Source: Chitinophaga oryzae
GTDB lineage: Bacteria > Bacteroidota > Bacteroidia > Chitinophagales > Chitinophagaceae
Direction of reading: 5' to 3'
Length of the DNA stretch: 64,000 nt
Assembly: GCF_012516375.2 (NCBI RefSeq)
Contig: NZ_CP051204.2
Location: 1,240,001-1,304,000 of the forward strand
The notes under the pieces were generated by a model. It worked only from the letters and a program-made list of their open reading frames with translations. It searched no databases and was not told where the DNA came from. This document shows positions 62,020 to 64,000 of this stretch, in pieces. Each line of letters begins with the position of its first letter. The stretch's first letter is position 1. The translations under genes were made by a program, and so were the position numbers.

Positions 62020-63924
62020 ATGATAAAAACGTTGATGCGTAAAGGTTATATAGCAGCAGGCGTGATATTATGCTGTTTATTGTTGCCGCTGCCGGAAAGC
62101 AGCGGTCAGGCAGCTATATTGCCCCGTTTGCAGCGTGACCTGGCGCAACAGCATGACAGCGCCGGTTATGTATCGGTATTAGGCAAGATCGGCGCGTTGT
62201 ATGCCAGCGTCCACCTCGACAGCTCCTTCTACTATGCCCGCCAGGTGCTGGAAATCGCCAGCCGCCGCCGGGACCTTAAAGGCATGGCAGACGCCAATAA
62301 TATGCTGGGATGGTATTATACCGCTAAAACAGACTATAACGTAGGTATCCAGTATGCGTATAAGGCGCTGCTGCTCAATGCGCAGCTGGGGGATTCCGCG
62401 CAGATGGTCCGTTCGCTGAACATTATTTACGGCTGTTACAAAAACTCGGGCCACCCTGAGGAAGCCAATAATTATTTCTACCGTGCTTTTCATATGGCCA
62501 ACCGCCTCCCGCCGGATAAAGACTCTATGGCAGCCACCATGCTGGTCAACTACGCATGGCGTTTTTTCGGCGACAGCACTAAAACAGACTCTGTCCGCCT
62601 GGTGTTGCGCAGGGCCGGCGCCATCCTGAAGAAATATCCCGACAGCAGGGCTGCTTTTTATGTCGCCGCATTTGAGGCCGACCTCATGGTGCAGGCGGGT
62701 AAAGGGAAAGCGGCAGAAGAGCGCATCTACGCCCTTGCTGACCTGGCCCGGAAAAAAGGAATGCCTTACGTAGCCATGGACATGTATGGCCGGCTGTACG
62801 ACTTTCAGCGCCTGGGTTACTTTGCCGATTCCACCCGTTACCAGGAGCAGGCGTACGAAGTGGCGCGGCAATCCGCCAGCATGGAACTGAACCTCTACTG
62901 GCTGGGACGGTTGTACGATTATTACCGCCATCATCGGCAGCCGGAACGGGTAGTGTATTATGGTAATGAAATTATGCGGCTGGCGGCAAAAGACCGCTAT
63001 CACAACAATCAGCCTCAGGCGGCCTACATCGATTTTTTCCTGAAGGAAAAAAAACTGGAGGCGCTGTCCCTCTCCACCCGGATGCAACAGCAGGAGCTGG
63101 AAAAAGAACTGGCGGAGAAAAAGAACCGCTCCCTCATTGTGGCGGGGCTGCTGATCATCATATTCCTGTTGCTGGCACTGCTGACCAGCAGGTATCTGCA
63201 TTACCGCCGCTGGAAACAACAGGAAAACGCGCTGGCCTTCAGTTATGTGCAGCTGGCTAAAAACAATACTGCCCTGACGGAGAACGATCTCTTTAAGACC
63301 AGGCTGATCAGTATGCTGGCTACCGACTTCAGAACGCCGCTGCACCATATCATTGCGGTGGCCGACCAGCTGAAGACCGGTACGCTCACGCAACCGGAGG
63401 TGGTAAGCCTGTTAAAACAGATCGGTAATGCATCCCGGAAAACGCTGGACGCCTTTAACAACATCCTGAAATGGCTGAAGCTACAGTTGTCAGGCTTCGT
63501 TTACAAGCCGGCCACCACGGAGTTACTGCCGGTGATCGCGGAAGCGCTGGAGCCGCTGCAGACGGAAATCAGGGATAAGCAGCTGACCATTGTGAACAGG
63601 GTAGGACCACGGCTCACGGTGATTGCAGACAGGGAGATACTGCAGCTGGTGAATGTGCAGTTGTTGCAGGTGGCAGTCACCACCGCCCGGCCCGGCACCC
63701 TGCTCCTCATCTCCTCTTACGGGGAAAAGGGAAAAGTAACCGTACGGTTCATGGCCGATGGTGGCGCCTCCACCCGTAAGTTGCTCGAAGAACTGAAAGA
63801 CAAAGAACACAATATTTTCGCGTTAGGGATTATTATCAGCCGGGACTTTATGCAAAAGATGAAAGGAGGCCTCGTCGTGGAAGAAGAAGCGGAAGGGTTT
63901 CTCATGATGGAGTACACGATTTAA
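62020..63924 (+). CDS. TPR protein with degenerate histidine-kinase domains (pseudokinase paralogue)
   Basis: A 634-residue paralogue of the preceding kinase with the same layout: signal peptide (about 1-28), TPR-like helices, one membrane helix (about 365-385) and a HisKA/HATPase-like tail. The H-box reads MLATDFRTPL, with Thr435 where the kinase has its phospho-accepting His. The HATPase region lacks the N-box Asn, the DxGxG G1 and the GxGxG G2 motifs. The tail is also shorter (ends EGFLMMEYTI). It cannot be an ordinary autophosphorylating kinase. It may pair with, inhibit or scaffold the intact neighbour. Confidence 0.88.
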   Translation: MIKTLMRKGYIAAGVILCCLLLPLPESSGQAAILPRLQRDLAQQHDSAGYVSVLGKIGALYASVHLDSSFYYARQVLEIASRRRDLKGMADANNMLGWYYTAKTDYNVGIQYAYKALLLNAQLGDSAQMVRSLNIIYGCYKNSGHPEEANNYFYRAFHMANRLPPDKDSMAATMLVNYAWRFFGDSTKTDSVRLVLRRAGAILKKYPDSRAAFYVAAFEADLMVQAGKGKAAEERIYALADLARKKGMPYVAMDMYGRLYDFQRLGYFADSTRYQEQAYEVARQSASMELNLYWLGRLYDYYRHHRQPERVVYYGNEIMRLAAKDRYHNNQPQAAYIDFFLKEKKLEALSLSTRMQQQELEKELAEKKNRSLIVAGLLIIIFLLLALLTSRYLHYRRWKQQENALAFSYVQLAKNNTALTENDLFKTRLISMLATDFRTPLHHIIAVADQLKTGTLTQPEVVSLLKQIGNASRKTLDAFNNILKWLKLQLSGFVYKPATTELLPVIAEALEPLQTEIRDKQLTIVNRVGPRLTVIADREILQLVNVQLLQVAVTTARPGTLLLISSYGEKGKVTVRFMADGGASTRKLLEELKDKEHNIFALGIIISRDFMQKMKGGLVVEEEAEGFLMMEYTI

Positions 63925-63949
63925 GACCACAGTGTTCCATTCAACGTAT

Positions 63950-64000
63950 ATGCGTAAGTGTTATTTCACTGCTTTACTGTCCCTGTTGGGCTGGCGCGTG
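63950..64000 (+). CDS. Start of a further gene (truncated by the window edge)
   Basis: ATG at 63950 opens MRKCYFTALLSLLGWRV, resembling a signal peptide, and runs off the end. It lies 26 nt after the pseudokinase stop. Only 17 codons are seen, so function cannot be stated; a third paralogue is possible. Confidence 0.35.
   Translation, partial: MRKCYFTALLSLLGWRV

Noticed and set aside
1..64000. tRNA, rRNA, prophage or insertion-sequence genes
   Set aside because: None was seen: no transposase, integrase or capsid-like frame, and no cloverleaf recognised by eye. A covariance-model search was not possible.

Overview
The window looks like a chromosomal segment of a Bacteroidota bacterium, most likely a Chitinophaga-type member of the Chitinophagaceae. 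The evidence is an ECF sigma/FecR/SusC/SusD glycan-uptake locus, a type IX secretion (T9SS) cargo protein and a PorD-like (DUF4835) protein, the futalosine route to menaquinone, promoters of the Bacteroidota TTTG-N19-TANNTTTG kind, and secreted glycosidases aimed at N-acetylhexosamines. No rRNA, tRNA, insertion sequence, phage gene or CRISPR array was seen. Nearly all the content is core genome, and the accessory interest lies in a few genes and in the intergenic repeats.

Layout. 1-9.5 kb: the end of a D-threonine-aldolase-type enzyme, then (minus strand) a polysaccharide-utilisation locus transcribed sigma factor, FecR anti-sigma, SusC, SusD, GH20 hexosaminidase. 9.5-12.4 kb: small secreted or lipid-anchored proteins and a rhomboid protease. 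12.4-13.6 kb: ribosomal operon rpsF-rpsR-rplI. 13.7-17.0 kb: a large T9SS-exported nuclease-like protein broken by one frameshift in a run of eight G. 17.3-26.0 kb: htpG, recJ, a polyprenyl diphosphate synthase, a strongly expressed OmpA-family protein and the potassium transporter kup. 26.1-27.9 kb: a secreted GH123-like (DUF4091) glycosidase. 28.0-44.7 kb: a complete minus-strand division and cell-wall (dcw) cluster, mraZ-rsmH-ftsL-ftsI-murE-mraY-murD-ftsW-murG-murC-ftsQ-ftsA-ftsZ, without murF. 45.2-49.1 kb (plus strand): bamD, rpoZ, coaBC, porD and a DUF4296 lipoprotein. 49.2-52.9 kb: the two subunits of a 3-oxoacid CoA-transferase, a class IV aminotransferase and a photolyase. 53.2-54.7 kb: mqnD and mqnB. 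54.8-57.0 kb: a pyruvoyl-tetrahydropterin synthase, folE and fabD. 57.1-60.0 kb: two GNAT acetyltransferases, a DinB protein and a Nudix-type regulator. 60.1-63.9 kb: two tandem TPR histidine-kinase paralogues, the second of which has lost its phospho-accepting histidine and its ATP-binding motifs. A signal-peptide-like start of a further gene runs off the right end.

The dcw cluster and the bamD operon diverge from a 511-bp intergenic region. That region carries three 10-bp-spaced repeats resembling an MraZ operator and three DnaA-box-like 9-mers. Several intergenic regions contain inverted repeats: a perfect 51-bp pair between the photolyase and mqnD genes, a dispersed AT-rich element sharing a 20-nt core, and long AT-rich hairpins next to ftsZ, ftsI and recJ. 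These repeats, the pseudokinase pair and the homopolymer frameshift are the most unusual features of the window.
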